Shown here piece after piece: positions 48,237 through 62,202 of a stretch of 64,000 nucleotides of DNA (within the stretch, counting starts at the first letter, position 1; each line of letters starts with the position of its first letter). The notes below the pieces were generated by a model. The model saw nothing but the letters and a program-made list of their open reading frames with translations. It was not told where the DNA came from and did not search any database. The stretch comes from Diphasiastrum complanatum (lineage: Eukaryota; Streptophyta; Lycopodiopsida; Lycopodiales; Lycopodiaceae). The stretch covers positions 44,969,489 to 45,033,488 of the forward strand of contig CM055099.1 in the NCBI GenBank assembly GCA_029204225.1, written 5' to 3'. Position numbers and translations under genes: made by a program.

Positions 48237-50171
48237 GAAATTCTGTTAGGATCTAGTGCAGTATGCAGATCACATCACACAATCACCATAGCCACTCCTC
48301 ACAAGCTCTCAAAGATGGCACAACAAAAGTTAATGGCTCAAACTGAGGAAATCCCACTGCCAACATGAGACTTACATCCTCCATCTAGCTAGGCTGACAT
48401 TCTATCAGACACTTACAAGCACAAACCTGTAAAGTTGACATAAATGAGCGACTGAGGCTCAACCTGAGGAAATCTTACTGCCACCATAAGATTGTACCCT
48501 CACTAGATAGACAACTAGTAGACAATGACAAGTCAATGAGCATAAAATGACTACTTTGTTTCACTGTAGCAAATGCACAACCACATACAACTCTGACTCA
48601 GATCTAGACTCCCGTGACAAGGCAACATGCAAGCCCACACACACTCACAAACCAACACGGAATGATAAAGCGTCAAATACATGACCAAGGCCTGCCCATA
48701 AGTGGTATCCTATCGTACCAACACATGTGCCACCTGTAGATCTGCTGCTATACCACTGGTCACCAAATCAGGTCCTCAACAATGGCCTGCACCTGTACCA
48801 AGATGCTCTCACGTCCAAGCATATACATCTATCCAATAAGTCCTGAAAGCTGAACCCCATTCATTCCCCATGCTCCAAGCACAAGAGTCTACCAAGGACT
48901 CAATGAAGGAATGTACACAAAGCTCACCATAGGTTATACCTGAGTAGCTCGCCCCCCTCCCGGAGATACTAATGATGATCTGTTTGTCCTACATCCCATG
49001 TAGGTTCAACTTTCCATGCTTGACGTTGCCAACTCTGATTTGACCAGTATATAGGCCTCCCACCAAGGAGCCTATCTCACCAACATTGTATTCATCATAG
49101 CCAAGCCAAAGCAAATACAAACTAGATCCACTATCGTGATGAGTAACTCACCCACGATCCATAGCATATCGGGTAGGATAGCTCCAGAACCCAGTACCCT
49201 GTACCATCTGATCACCAAGTATCCATTACCCGCTGATAGCTCTCCAAGAATCTGTCCACCTGTAGTACAACTAGACTCCAACTGGATCTAACCAAATAAT
49301 GCATTATGCTTACCAAATAATGATGGATAGAAACAACATGTGATGCCAACCTAGAGACTATCGTGCATATAACCAAGAAGCTCACCTGATCACTCACCAA
49401 AGTATTAGCTGTCACTCCCTGAGCAACCATCTCCATCTCTGTCAGCTCACAACCATGGGCATGCTGGATCCACATCACCCTGTAATGTACTCCATGCCCT
49501 CAAGATATGTGCCACCTCTAGGTACACTCCATGCCACCTACCTCCAAGTAGGCATGACCCGTTCCTAGGTCATCACATGATGCACCAGCTGAAGAACATT
49601 GTTCATACATCAAACAACATATCATACCTGAGCAACTGTAGCATCTCCCTAAGTGCCACCCCAATGGACTCGTCATCCACATACTATGTTCACCTGATGT
49701 CTCTGATCCTGGTCACCATCTTGCTAGACAAGCCAAACTCCAAAGCATCACCTGCTCCACCTAGCTCCTAGCATCTGCTCGCTCTTCCTGGCTATGTGCC
49801 ACCCGACACCATGCCAATGCAAGCCTCTCCCTGAGTTGCTGCTCATGGGATCTCGAGACCATTGTCTCCCTGATCGTACTGAGGTATTTGGCTCTAAGTG
49901 ACTTCCTCTAGGCTTCCCCATGATCTCACAGTCAGAATTAAAGTAGAATCACTATGTTACTGTACTGTGGGTCCTATCAGTGGATAAGGATCAGTTGGCC
50001 TCGCCACGAGACAAGTCGACGGGACACGCGTCCTGCCAACGGCAATGTGGGTCATGCATGGGTTGCTTGAGTGAACAACTATATGTACAGTGTAATTTCA
50101 TTTTGAGAAATACAGTTGCTATGTGAGTTTGCTGTGGAGAGTGTTTTCTGTCTGTGTTACCGTGTAGCATG
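48237..50171. other. Unassigned, probably retroelement-derived non-coding sequence
   Basis: No coding motif is visible. A phrase is repeated (GGCTCAA(A/C)CTGAGGAAATC at about 48338 and 48446). The end (about 50030-50160) looks like an LTR R/U5 region (TAATTTCATTTTGAGAAATA), but no partner is found. Confidence 0.35.
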
Positions 50172-50192
50172 ATCATGCTTGGCATGTATCAG

Positions 50193-50378
50193 GTTGGTAG
50201 GCCTATATTGTTTGCTCTTGCTGTTGATGGTGAGGCAGGAGTTTGAAAGGCATTGCAGATGCTTCATGATGAACTTGAACTTACTATGGCTTTGGCAGGT
50301 TGTTGTAAAATCAGCGACATCAAAAGGTCTTGTGTTCAAACAAAATATGACAGATACAGACCAACATCTAGACTATAG
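50193..50378 (+). pseudogene. Pseudo-exon: duplicated last exon of the 2-hydroxyacid oxidase gene
   Basis: It is exactly 186 bp, as is the source exon at 55674-55859. It reads [17 protein letters not shown], then an in-frame TGA (50244-50246), then [20 protein letters not shown] and KISDIKRS, and still ends in SRL-stop. The acceptor is retained, but there is no upstream exon on this strand, so it cannot be expressed as an oxidase. Confidence 0.92.
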
Positions 50379-50532
50379 AATGAATGTACATGTACAATCA
50401 GCCTTACCTTCTCCTATGATATGTGCCTTTGGTATTTGTAAAGTATTCAAATATGTTCTATGAATCTGATCAAATGTGACATGCCTATAATCCTCTAGTA
50501 AACCTAAGCACTTGGTGTTGTCGTCACCATTG

Positions 50533-50666
<134 letters not shown>

Positions 50667-51061
50667 TCTTACGATCTAGAGCTGTTCAGAGACCTTGGAG
50701 ACGATGACCCCCTCCATCTTCAGCTCCATCTGCAGTGTGGGGATTATCTATATTGTCTTATTTGAGTAGAAGTCCAGCACTACCAGGACCTGTTGTTTGA
50801 CTTTCATATGTCTACAGCTCATGGAACTAACTATTATATCATTGCATCATGGTATTATTACAATATTTGCTCTTTTATGCAAAGAGCTCTTTTGATTTCA
50901 TTTAGAGCTCATTGCCTTTTTTTAGAACTCAGATGTTTCAGAGACTAGTTTTCATTATGAGTTTTTGCTTTTGGAGACATATTTTTATGCTCCTACATAG
51001 ATTATCACACTTGCCATGTACTATATGGTCTTATATGTTTTTTAACATTCAAGTACAATAA

Positions 51062-51168
<107 letters not shown>

Positions 51169-51560
51169 CAGAGAAGAATTGCATTGTCACAATTGCAAGA
51201 AACATTCTATGATTTGATTTTTAATGAGTTTTGGCCTGAGTATCCACCCAAGCGTGGGCAGGAATCTGAACCATGTTGGGCAACCCAACCCAAGCATGCC
51301 GCAGCAACTGCATCTCCAAGATCAATAGTGTAACATTTTCAAATTACCTTTCAAGTTATTGAAAAGATTGCAAAAAAAATTTAACAATTGTTTAAAGAAT
51401 ATTTCTAGGGTAACATTGATGTTTTGGTGAAAGAGAGAGGCCTATAGTTAAAAGAACAAATTGTAGTTGTTACAACAATAAGTACAAAAATCAGCACAAT
51501 TTTCATGCTCACAAAAATGCATCAAGTAGCAATTAAATCTCTATTCAACTTTGCTATTTC

Positions 51561-54500
51561 TGAAAAAAAAAAAAAAAAAAAAAAAAAAAACATAAGTTCA
51601 AATGTCCATTGATTCAAAAATCTTGGAATGTACTCCACACCAATGGTGTTGGAATTTTAACCACAAAGATGTAGGCCCAAATCATGGTTGTTCCGCAAGT
51701 GGATGTTTGAGGCTTGTCTTCAACTTGGCCCTAGTATGTGATGTATAGGGTACATATTGTATGTCTTTTTTTCACATTTACCATAACATAAAGAACTCAA
51801 ATTATCCTCTTTAGACTTTTGCAAGGAAAATCCATAGTCAACCACAAACGAAATTTCTAGTCTAACATAGTTTGCAAGTAATTTTCATATCGGAAAGATA
51901 TGTAAATAGATTGAAAGCATGTATAGTAAAGCAATTTTAAAATGCACAAATAAGCACAATAAACAAGCAAAGCCTTTCAAGATTTCTATGGTCGTAGTGT
52001 CTAATATTTCAAAGTTCTCTGAAGGCTCTTACACTACTTGGGAGGCTTTTTCAACTGGTTGAGTAGATTCTAACCATTTGTTACTTTGTATTCATCTTTA
52101 CTAAGTAGATTGCTACTTTCCTCAACTGCTTCATTACTTTCTATTCGTCTTTTCACTTTTTGTACAAATTCAAAGAAGAATCTAATTGTGTTATTGCTTA
52201 CTGCATGTCCATTTTGAAAACACAAAGAACTGGCTCCACAATGAAATTTATTGCTCAATTCAATGGGTTGAAAAAATGTGACTATAAATTAAGCAACTTA
52301 GTGTCTTGGTTTCTCTTGAAGAGAAGCCACAATGTAGCTAAATATTCTACTTTGTGTAATCGTTGGGAACTCAAAATGATTTTAGAAATAGCTTAGTCTT
52401 AGCATATTGTAGTGTATGCACTACTTATAAAATTGTTGATAACCAGTTGCCATGAACTCGACTTCGTTGCAAAGTCAAGCACCACTGAAATTTTGCATGC
52501 TTGGTTTTTATTAAAGTCGATAATGAATAGGATTGAGCATTATGCAATGTCGACATTTAACTAATAAATAAAGAAAAAAAATTTGAAAAAGTGCATGGGT
52601 TCACATTGATCTCTCTTCTTCTTGAAGCAATCACTAGAAAAATGTCCTTTGACTGCACAATAGAAACATTTTAGCTTGGATCTATATTTCTTCTTGCCAA
52701 AAAAAGTAGAAGGCTCACCTTTATCTTTCCCTTTTGACCATTTGCTTTTGTCTTTCCCTTTAACAAGCTTATTCACATTGTTGTGTCTTAATAAACTAAA
52801 TTTCTTATTTATTGACAAGATTCCTGAATCAGTTTCAAATTGAAAAAATTTTAAAATTTATTTATGGTGCTATTCAATGATGCCCAAAAAGGATTTGAAC
52901 AATTTCATATTAGTCTAATGAGCTAAATTTAAGGCACTATCCACATTATGTGGACCCACCAAGCTTTCACTTCATATGATGTGTACAAACAAATCTCTAG
53001 ATGACATCATAGATGTGCATTTTTTTTTGTAGGTTTGGAAAAATTACATTTGTCTAACAAAAAAATAATGCACAATTCTAAGGTTTGGTATGTATTTGTG
53101 CCTACGAATGTATTATTTCATAGAGATTTCAAAAAAGAGAGTGCCCATAAATTTGGGGTAGGTCGTTCAATCCAAAAAGTGTTTCTTAATACATGTATGT
53201 TTCAAATGGCATTATAAATAATTTCTTAGAATGTTTTTCCTCCACAACCAAAATCTAGTTGCAACTTGGCACAATGTCTTAGCAACATTTAGCATTATCT
53301 TCTAGGAATATAACTCCAACATCTCTCATCTTTTTTATTTTTTTCATAGACAATTTCTACAAAATTTTGAGCCAGCTTGTATTTTGTGTCTAATTGGCTT
53401 TGTGTACTACGACTCTTTGAAATGGATCCTTTGGGTTGGCAATCTTCCTGACATGTCTCCAAAATCTTTATACAACCAAACACGTATTGCCTTGTTTCCA
53501 ATAATTATTTTATTGGCTGATTCTGAGGAATCTCCAAGATGCCGAGCCAAAGCTATTCTAAGAGCACCTCTCACCCTAGACCGAGGAGGTCCCTGAGGAA
53601 GAAGAGAAGGACGAGAATGAGAGGCGGGCATGAGAGCCGAGAAATACTAGCTAGGATAGCAATTTTAAAAGCTATCAAGGTATAATATTCAAAAGATCTC
53701 ATAGAGAGTCTATTAGGGGTGACAAGAAAAGCAAAAATTTGCCAAGTTTTGACAAAAAAGAGCATTTTCAATGAAGAGGAGAAATGGTCCTCTAGTCAAG
53801 AGAAGATTAGGCAAGGAATCGTGACAAAAAAAAACAACACGTTAGATTTTGATAACGCCCATAAATCTTCTTAAGAAAATATCCATCGTTATCCTCATTG
53901 TGTACACTTGCATTGTTCACCTTTCTCTCCAAAGCTTGAAGAACACATAGTTGTTTGCCACATCAACCACCAATGAGCAACTACAAATGCTACATGCACA
54001 AATAAAATCAATATTCAAATAATCTATAACAAATAGTTGAAAAAACTCAAATGATTGATCAAGTAACAGGCTACGGAGTTGCATAGTTTTTTTCCAAGAT
54101 AGAAAGCCACATGGAATAACTAGAAAGGTCCATTTGTTTGTACATAAATCAATTATTTCGAGAAGCTACACGAGCATCATCTTGGAAAATTCAACCTATC
54201 TATCAATATCGTTATGGAAGAACATTGGATGCATACATGAACTATTTTGTAAGTATTTCAAATTTGAGGAGGTTGTTGCAAAGATAGCTTCATACTACCA
54301 TATGTGTGCTTGATTTGAGCTTTCAACACTGGATGAGTGGTTATTGTTGATTTGGCCTGAGATGTATCCCATCTTGACATGTCGCTTCTCACTAGATTGC
54401 AAACAACCCTTTGCACGATTCATAAAAGTTCTAATCTTCATACTCACATGTGGGTAGTGATGCATTCTTTGTTGGTAACAAGTAGTTCATTGTGGGTCGT

Positions 54501-54854
54501 GATTAGTTCACTAAGGAGAGGCTGTAGCAATATGAGGCTGTCTTTTTGAATCGCATTTTATACCAAAACCGTATCAGTAAAGCACAACCACCAATTTTAG
54601 GATCATATTTTTTCATTTTGATGAGTGTATGAGGGTGCTCATGCAAAGCAATGTGCATGTGCACTACCTAATTGACTCACACATTAGGACTAGCTCTTCT
54701 CAATTACAAAACCTTTGCAAACTATGTTACATTCAAAATTTGTTAATGGTTGGTCGCGGAATTGTCTTGCAATAAGGTAGAGCACATTGTTCAAAATCTC
54801 TACTATGTGATAGATTTTAGTTTTTTCGTTCATGACGATTCATCTTTCTATAAA
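51561..54854. other. Spacer between the arms of the inverted duplication; no host gene seen
   Basis: AT-rich, with a poly-A run (51565-51589), a small copia gag fragment (52561-52818) and one GC-richer stretch (about 53500-53640) open on both strands. No host exon was recognised. Confidence 0.45.
52561..52818 (-). pseudogene. Copia gag zinc-knuckle fragment
   Basis: It encodes a Lys-rich run (KGKDKSKWSKGKDKGEPSTF) followed by a complete CCHC knuckle CFYCAVKGHFSSDC. It parallels 35330-35475 of element A2 but keeps the motif intact. About 85 residues remain, flanked by unrelated sequence. Confidence 0.8.
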
Positions 54855-55872
54855 GAGCAAAAACTTCCTATTGCAACTTGATGCATTTTTGGAAACATGA
54901 AAATTGTGCAAATTTCTGAACTTATTGTTGTAACAATTGTGGAAGTTACTTAAATATCACCCTCTTTTAACAATTGTGCATTGTGCAAATGTTGAATTTC
55001 GTTTTCAAAAACCTATTAGGAAATCTAAAAAATGTGACTTTACATGACTTACGAGTTCAAAATAGATTGTGTTATATTTAGAATCATTATTAAACAACCA
55101 TATAAAAGAATCTGTAGTTGCAATTTCCAATCAAATTTGTCCAAATTCTTGATGACATCAAGTACTTTATGTCACACTACTTTGACCATGTAAAATGACT
55201 CCAAAAATCTAAAACATATTTGCAACTCCAAGGCTGCATAAGTGCCATGCTGCCAATATAACCAAATCCAATCTTAAACTCTTGATCTTGGAGAAGCATT
55301 TTGTAGCATGCTTGGGTTATATTTGCCCACCCACGTTCAGCTCTCTACCCAAGCATGGGTAGATACCCACCCAAGCCAAAAGCCCATATACACTTAAAAA
55401 ATAGGATGTTATCTACAATTGTGACGATGCAATTCTTCTCTAAACAAAGAAAGACTTCCACAACCTATGTAGGAAATTATTGTCTTTGTAAAGATTCAAA
55501 TTCAATTGCTACTCTGAAAGTGTAATCTACATTCTATAGATGATGTCAACGGCGGCAAGGACTTGCATAATGCGATTCACTAGAGGATGATAAGCATGGC
55601 ACATTTGAAAGAATGTGATTCACAATTGTGACGATCATGAAAGAAGGTTACGGGATTGCAACTACATTTCATTCTACAGTCTAGACGATGGTCTATTTCT
55701 GTCACGTAATGTTCGAACATGAGACCTTTTGATGTCGCTGATTTTACAACAACCAGCTAAAGCCATAGTAAGTTCAAGTTCATCATGAAGTATTTGCAGT
55801 GCCTTTTTCACTCCTGTCTCACCATCAATAGCAAGAGCAAACAATATAGGTCTACCAACCTGATACATGCCA
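54855..55872 (-). repeat. Right arm of the inverted duplication (source copy with intact exon)
   Basis: It holds the functional last exon (55674-55859) plus about 820 bp of 3' flank. Read on the minus strand it parallels 50172-51560. It lacks the CT-bounded block. Being attached to the other exons of the gene, it is the parental copy. Confidence 0.8.
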
Positions 55873-58861
55873 AGCATTTTACCAGTAAGTCACACATATT
55901 TGCCTACTTTTCTAAGGAGTAAGAATGCTATTCTATTCAAGTTCACTTATGCATTTCATGTGCCCTCTGGTCTACTTGTTTTGTAGCCTTTCACTTTAGA
56001 TGTGGAACTTACAAAAACACCAGAAGCACCAAGTGCTAGAGCTTTGAAAATATCAGTCCCCCTCCTAATACCTCCATCAAGAAAAACAGGAATTCTTCCA
56101 CGAGCAGCCACAACAATCTGAAAAAGGTTGATCATTTTTAGGAATCTCATACGTGTATGGAATCTTAATGCTAGCTTGGAAGTTAAAAAGCTTTCCAAGT
56201 CAAAACAACTTGGAAAGTAGTAGTTCTAGAAGTCTAATACGCTAAAGACTCACTAATAGTTAAACTAATGCTTTTCACTATGCTATATGATCAAGCTTTT
56301 CATTTAGTCTGTTTAACTGACGTTGCTATAGCAGTTGGCGATTCTGCTCAAATTTGTAAGCAAAAACTGATTGATCATGTCATGTATGTTCTCATAAATA
56401 AATGACTTGATTAGCATTGCAGTGACTTTCCCTGTGTTCTATTGATCCAAAAGCCTCAAAAAAATAAAACTGATTCACATTGTGCATTTCAAGTTTGATG
56501 GGCCCTTGAGGAAGAGGCTCTACCCACAAGGGAAAAAAGGGTGTTTATGTGAGTGTTTGACACATGTCCCATGACGTTTGGCTATAGGCTTTATGACTCT
56601 TGAGTTCCATGATGGTTTTGCTTTCCAAATACTTGGCCATTGGTGGTTTATTACCTAGATATGTAACATCACATGTTCTCTGTATTCTGAGGCTTCCCCA
56701 AGAAGGATTAAGACGGATTAAGCCATCTATGTCATTGTACTATCATTCATTGATTATTGATTATACTTCAGCTTGTATTCTCTTCTCATTTGTGCATGGT
56801 TTGTTCTTCCTTCTAAAGTAGCTGAAGGTAGATTTTAAGTTATCTCGTCTAATATTTTTCTTTTATAGGCGTGTCATGATTGCCTCCTCTTATGCCTATC
56901 ATTTCAACTATGATTCAGATTAGTATACATGACAACAGTGTTAGAGAGGTGTCTCTAATGGCAATCCTATAAATTGTTCTCTTTTACAAGTTGACTACTT
57001 CACAATTGTTGCACTAACATCAGTGTTATCATTTTCAAGGCCTAATTCCATATATTTCTCCATGGCTATTCATCCAGCTATTCATACAACAAGCATTTGG
57101 TTAAAATTCTTGATCTTTGAAGATCATATGGCAACTAATAGATGTTTCAACTTTCAACATTGTACCTTTTGTCCGTGCAAATCAGCACTCTTGCACATGG
57201 TGTATGCCCTAGGTTATCTTTCTATATACCACATCTTCTGCTCTCACTATGGCTTACCGCAATTAGGCTGTAGCATTGACATTGTATGCATTCTCTGAGT
57301 CAGTTGGTCTAGTTGCTATCTGATAATTATGGCCACTTCGGATAGCTTGGAATCCATTTCTTCCTACTATTATCTGATCCATACAAGTGCCTTGGAGTTT
57401 CCAATATTACTATTGTGTCGTCTGCTATTACATTCAGAGGCGATTCATAGTTTCTTGATTGGCATGAGATCTATGCAACAAAGTTTTTGTTATTTTGTTC
57501 ATGCCGATGACATTGTGGCATTCATGGTCCATCCTTATAGCATGATGATTCATAGAGAGTTGGTATCGTTCATAGTTCCATTTCTCCTATTGCTTCAAAC
57601 TCCATTTGAATCGTCTTGGCAATGTTACTTTGCAAGTTGCTTATGGATTAATTTTGAATCTATTAGCAATTTGGGTTATTCAACCCTAATCAATTTGGCA
57701 TTCAAATCTTCTAGCATTGAGTATCTATAGAGTACTACATCTGAATCATCTTGCAATCTGACTTCATTACCAATCCATTACGAAATTTAAGTTTGCTAGG
57801 TTGATTTTCTATCTTCTACCGGTCTACTTTGTGTAGACTGTAATTGACTCAAAATTAGAAATCTTTTCGACTTATTATCTACAAACTACTACATTTGAAC
57901 TCTCCGGTAGCCTCTTCTACAACTTTGAAACAACTTTTGGAGAATGGAAATGAATTCTATGAAGCCTAATGATTTGATTCAAATCATATAGATTTCTAAA
58001 CTCTCACTTATCGACCCTCAAAAACCCTAACATTTTCAAATATCTAGTATGTATGTAATAATCATATAGATAAAGAGTACACTACAAAAGAATTCTCAAT
58101 AGAAAGAGTTTGAAGGAGCAAATCCTTTAGACAATCATAAAGTAACAAAAGGGATGCAAACATGAGAAAAACTATCACAAATCAAAAACTAAAAAGTTTT
58201 AGTATTATGTCCAAAGTGTTTACATGTTCTTATGACTTCAAAGGTTATAAACGTGAAACTGAAAAAGTTATTGCAGAATGCACAACGAAATTTTCAAACC
58301 TCTTCAAGTACAGAAATTGTTGCGGGAACATGGTCCAGTTGGCGTCCTCCATGATTTGAAACAATGATACCAGCTACACTTGCTTGAAGGGCTTGCTCAG
58401 CTACCCAGAAAATCAAATACATGTCAGTAAGACCATAGCATGTATAGAATAGATCTGATATTTTGGGCATTGGAATTTTAGAATGTACATAGTTATAACT
58501 TCACATCAAGCATAAGATCAAGTCGACTTGGACTCGCGGTTTGTACCCCAATAGGAATCAAGCACGAGATGACTCCTAGTTTAAGAGCATGCAAGATTGT
58601 CCGTGGTGCTTAAAAATAACTTGGAAAGGAACTACACAGCATGCTGACCAACGCAAACCATGCAGAGTCATTCTATCAAATTATTTCAAAGCTAAAAAAC
58701 ATTAACATCTTAAATGTGTGGCTTATCTTGAACCCTGGAATCTATATATAAAATAAAAAGTATATGTAACTTTAGACTGGACATGACTCACTTGCTTCAA
58801 CTGTCAGCACTCCTTTTATTAGAACAGGTAGCTTTGTCACTGTTTGTAACCACTTCACATC
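55674..58861 (-). CDS. Peroxisomal (S)-2-hydroxyacid oxidase (glycolate oxidase family), 3' four exons
   Basis: FMN enzymes of this family oxidise glycolate or longer 2-hydroxyacids with O2, giving H2O2, in peroxisomes. Exons: 58792-58861 ([19 protein letters not shown], Lys of the active site), 58300-58400 ([20 protein letters not shown], catalytic His and Arg), 56013-56117 ([23 protein letters not shown] phosphate loop) and 55674-55859 ([14 protein letters not shown] to the stop). Phases match at each junction (0; 1/2; 0; 0). The last residues SRL are a peroxisomal PTS1. The C-terminus ([12 protein letters not shown]...) may favour the long-chain hydroxyacid oxidase branch over photorespiratory GLO1, but this is not certain. 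About 200 N-terminal residues are missing; no exon was found between 58862 and 59315, and copia/gypsy sequence follows. Confidence 0.9.
56118..58299. other. 2.2 kb intron of the oxidase gene
   Basis: AT-rich. A 133-codon plus-strand frame at 57329-57730 has no motif and atypical Leu/Ser/Ile-rich composition, so I do not call it a gene. No transposon domain is seen. Confidence 0.5.
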
Positions 58862-59315
58862 CTACATAACATTGTCAAGTGACCAGAGTTACACTAAAGA
58901 AAAGGTTAGAATGGACATACTCACAATCCAAAAGACCTTATGAGCGAGATAATTGCAAATTGTACCTATTCCACTGAGCAAATGGTATGATAAACCAGCT
59001 CACTTGTGTGATGTGATAATTGATTTAGCAGTAGAATCTCTTTATACAACTTGTTCTAGCCCTTGTTTGGGGTTTGTGCCCATCTTAGTACGTTAGCTAC
59101 CTACCTTTAAGGGTATGTGCTTTAACATCGATGGCTCAAAACGGATCATGGAAATGGCAATTAGGAACACAGTTGCACTACAACCAGCCGATTTTACTTT
59201 TGAATTCTTTCAAAACTCATGCGATACAACCCAATTAGAGTAAAAAGACTCTAATCAACAACAATTGAGATCTAATATGAGCCAACCAGTCATGAAACAG
59301 GTAATCTTCAACATT
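58862..59315. other. Oxidase intron, upstream side; no exon recognised
   Basis: No match to the expected preceding oxidase exon is seen before copia coding begins at about 59316. Confidence 0.45.
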
Positions 59316-60449
59316 CGTCATGGATAAAGAGTATTCATCTCTTATCAAGAACCAGACATGGACGATTGTCGAATTACCTGCTAGCAGAAACATAGTTGAT
59401 TGCAAATGGATTTTCAAAGTCAAGTACAACTTTCAGTCTAGTAGTCAAGCATTCTTCTATTCGACTTTTGCTATCATTTGCCGCTGCAACAGATTTGGAA
59501 ATACATCAAATGGATATACAGAGAGCATATCTCAATGGAGTTATCGAAGAAGACATTTACATGGTGCAACCCGAAGGTTATATTATCGAGGGTAAACACA
59601 ACCATGTGTGCAAACTCCATAAGGCACTTTATGGCTTGAAGCAATCTGCTCGAGCATGGTTTCAAAGGATCAATACTTTTCTTATTGATCACGGCTACAC
59701 ACCTAGCTCTTCAGATTCAAACTTATACTTCAAAGCACTGCAGCAGTCTTTTATCATTATCACTTTATATGTGGATGACACATTGCTTTTCAGCAACAAA
59801 CTGATCTGATAAAAGAAGCGAAGATAATGCTATCTTCCGAATTCGACATGACCGATCTGGGCGAAGCTCATTTCTGCCTTGGTATACAAATCCACAGAGA
59901 CAGAAAACAGAAGTTGATCTACATTACACAACAAAGGTACATCTACAACATTTTAGTCAGATATACTCTGATCAATTGCAAAGTAGCTCTCTCACCAATG
60001 GAACCAGGACTCAAATTGTTTCCGGATTTACATTCTTCCTCAACAATGGTCCAATTTCCTGGAACAGTCGCAAGCAATCTTCGATAGCTCTATCTTCCAC
60101 TGAATCAGAGAATATCGCAGCCTCTCAAGCTACAAAGGAAGCAATTTGGTTCAGGAACTTACTCTTAGATATCGGTCTGAATCAATATGCTCCGACGACA
60201 TTATTTTGTGATAATCAAAGTGCCATCGCTTTATCAGCCAACCATAGATTTCATTCCAGGAGTAAGCACATTGAACTGAAGTATCATTTCGTCAGAAGCA
60301 AAGTTCTCAACAAAGACGTTAGATTGCAGTACTATAGAACGCAAGATATGACAGCTGATATTTTTACCAAAGCATTAAGTTTGGATACACACAGAAGATT
60401 CTTTGTAGAACTAAGTTTGAAGGTCAAGGCATTCAAGGATTCAGATTAA
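59316..60449 (+). pseudogene. Copia family B, element B2: RT and RNase H fragment
   Basis: It starts mid-pol at MDKEYSSLIKNQTWTIVELP and reads CKWIFKVKYN, then a ~90-bp deletion and frameshift. RT follows with MDIQRAYLNGVIEEDIYMVQ, LYGLKQSARAWFQRINTFL and an intact catalytic YVDD (59768-59779). A second deletion/shift near 59805 and a third at about 60020 join the RT end to RNase H (GPISWNSRKQSSIALSSTES, SKHIELKYHFVRSKVLN, TADIFTKALSL). It is very close to B1, which shares the 5' neighbourhood but has a mutated catalytic site. Confidence 0.92.
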
Positions 60450-60456
60450 GGGGGAG

Positions 60457-61550
60457 TGTTGGATTATTCTCCTTCTTACCAATTGACTAATCGGTTTTAA
60501 TCTTCATCCGTTGCTTATCCAGTTCTACGGATTTTCCCGTGTTTTTACAATCTACAGTTTTTTTCAAGTGTTTTTACACAGTCTGCAGAAATACACGGAG
60601 TTTTACCACAGTGTCGCCTTTCACATTTTTCGCCTGTCAGGAATCTCGTGTAAAAATGCAATGTCGCTTTTCGCGTTTTTCGCCTATCAGGATTTGCGAG
60701 CAAATATGCAGAGTCGCATTTTCACTTGACAGAATGTCGCATTCTTCGCTTTCTCCAAAGTGCCTCAAAATGCTAAGGACATGACTCTAGCAAGTGTAGG
60801 GCAGGGCAACCCTAAATGAGATTTAAAGGCACTGTCTCCTTTTTCGCGTTTTTTGCAAAATCCCAACACTGTCGCTTTTCGTGACAATGTCGCCTGTGGC
60901 TGTTTTAGTTCATTTCTGCACAACTATAGTTTTGGTTCATTTATGCAGACAACGTTTACGGCCAATTTCACTGCTTATCAGCAATCGATGACAAGGAACC
61001 GGATGGATGCCAGCAGATCACCAACCAACTGACGATTGCAATTGACGACCTAATTTCTTAGTATAAATAGTTGTTCATATTCATACAGTTTTCAATAATT
61101 ATCAGAATTATCAGAAGAAGCATTTGAATAGTTAGCTCTCTCTCAAGCCTGCGAGCTTGAACACTCCTGAGCATTCTAGCTCACTTCTTAGAGTTGTTTT
61201 AGAGATTGCTATTGCGCCACTGCTTATCAGCATTGCGCTTAATTCAGACTTATTCTCAGTTACTCAAGGACAGCTTAGAGTGCGCGGTTTCTACCCGCTA
61301 TTGTTTTGCGCTCATTAGTATTTGATTTTGTTTTTTAGAATCAATACTATCTTCTTATTGTGTTCAGTATATGTCAGAATGCATCTCTGTATTGCTTTTG
61401 TAACTGATAGAAATTTGTCTGAGAATTAAATACTTCATGTTTGGCTACGTAATCACTTAGTATCTAGCGATTTCAAAGTTAGTTGCTAAAGATTGGACGT
61501 GATTCCCATCACTACTGCTTTGTTCAATTTTTGATAGGCGTAGTCATGCA
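60457..61550 (+). repeat. 3' LTR of copia family B (B2)
   Basis: It follows TTAAGGGGGAG, starts TGTTGGATTATTCTCC and parallels 43026-44070, including GTATAAATAGTTGTTCATAT (about 61060) and GGCTACGTAATCACTTAG. The right edge, near GGCGTAGTCATGCACTGGAA, is approximate. Confidence 0.82.
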
Positions 61551-62166
61551 CTGGAAGTAGGAAGTTTCCGCTACAATTTATCCATCCTATTTCCGACAAC
61601 ACGGTGGTCAAGTCAAGTGAGGCTCAAACCCTTACTCCTTTAGTTCCTCCCTTCAAACAACAACAGCAGCATCAGCATCAGCACTCATCAACAGCTTCAA
61701 TGAACCGCCAGGTCAGCTTATCAATGCACCACAAAAACTTGAAGATAAGAGAATAATGTAGATGGATCTACTCTGATGATAGAACTTCCATCCGAGTTGC
61801 GCCTCTAGAGTAGAAGAAGGCTCAACAACAGAGATTGATACTCCACAGGAAGATCAACATATGGTTCTAAACAAACACCCTCTCCCTGATCTTATTATCG
61901 GTCACATTATCACAGCTGCGCGGCCAACATCCTCCTAAGGGAGTAAGATGATAAGGGCCTCATCAATACATGATTGTTGCAATTTATTCTTCTGGAGTTA
62001 AGTATATAGCAACATTGCCCGGGCTTTGTGGTCATCCCAGAACCAGACCATGTCTTTTATTCTTCAAGATTCAAGAGAGTTATGCCATAACAATTGAATT
62101 GGACTTTTAAGTGCGTTTTCATTAAGTTGTCACAGTTTTGACATGAGGATTAATGTCACCTTGTGA
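61551..62166. other. Unassigned spacer with CAG/CAT-rich patch
   Basis: A CAACAACAGCAGCATCAGCA patch (about 61659-61690) gives a short Gln/His run. No gene or element end is recognised. Confidence 0.35.
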
Positions 62167-62202
62167 CTTATGAGAGCAGGTTCTCCTTTTCTATCTCTGA
62201 AA

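Noticed and set aside
57329-57730. 133-codon plus-strand frame in the oxidase intron
   Set aside because: No recognisable motif, low-complexity hydrophobic composition, and it lies inside a consistent intron on the other strand.
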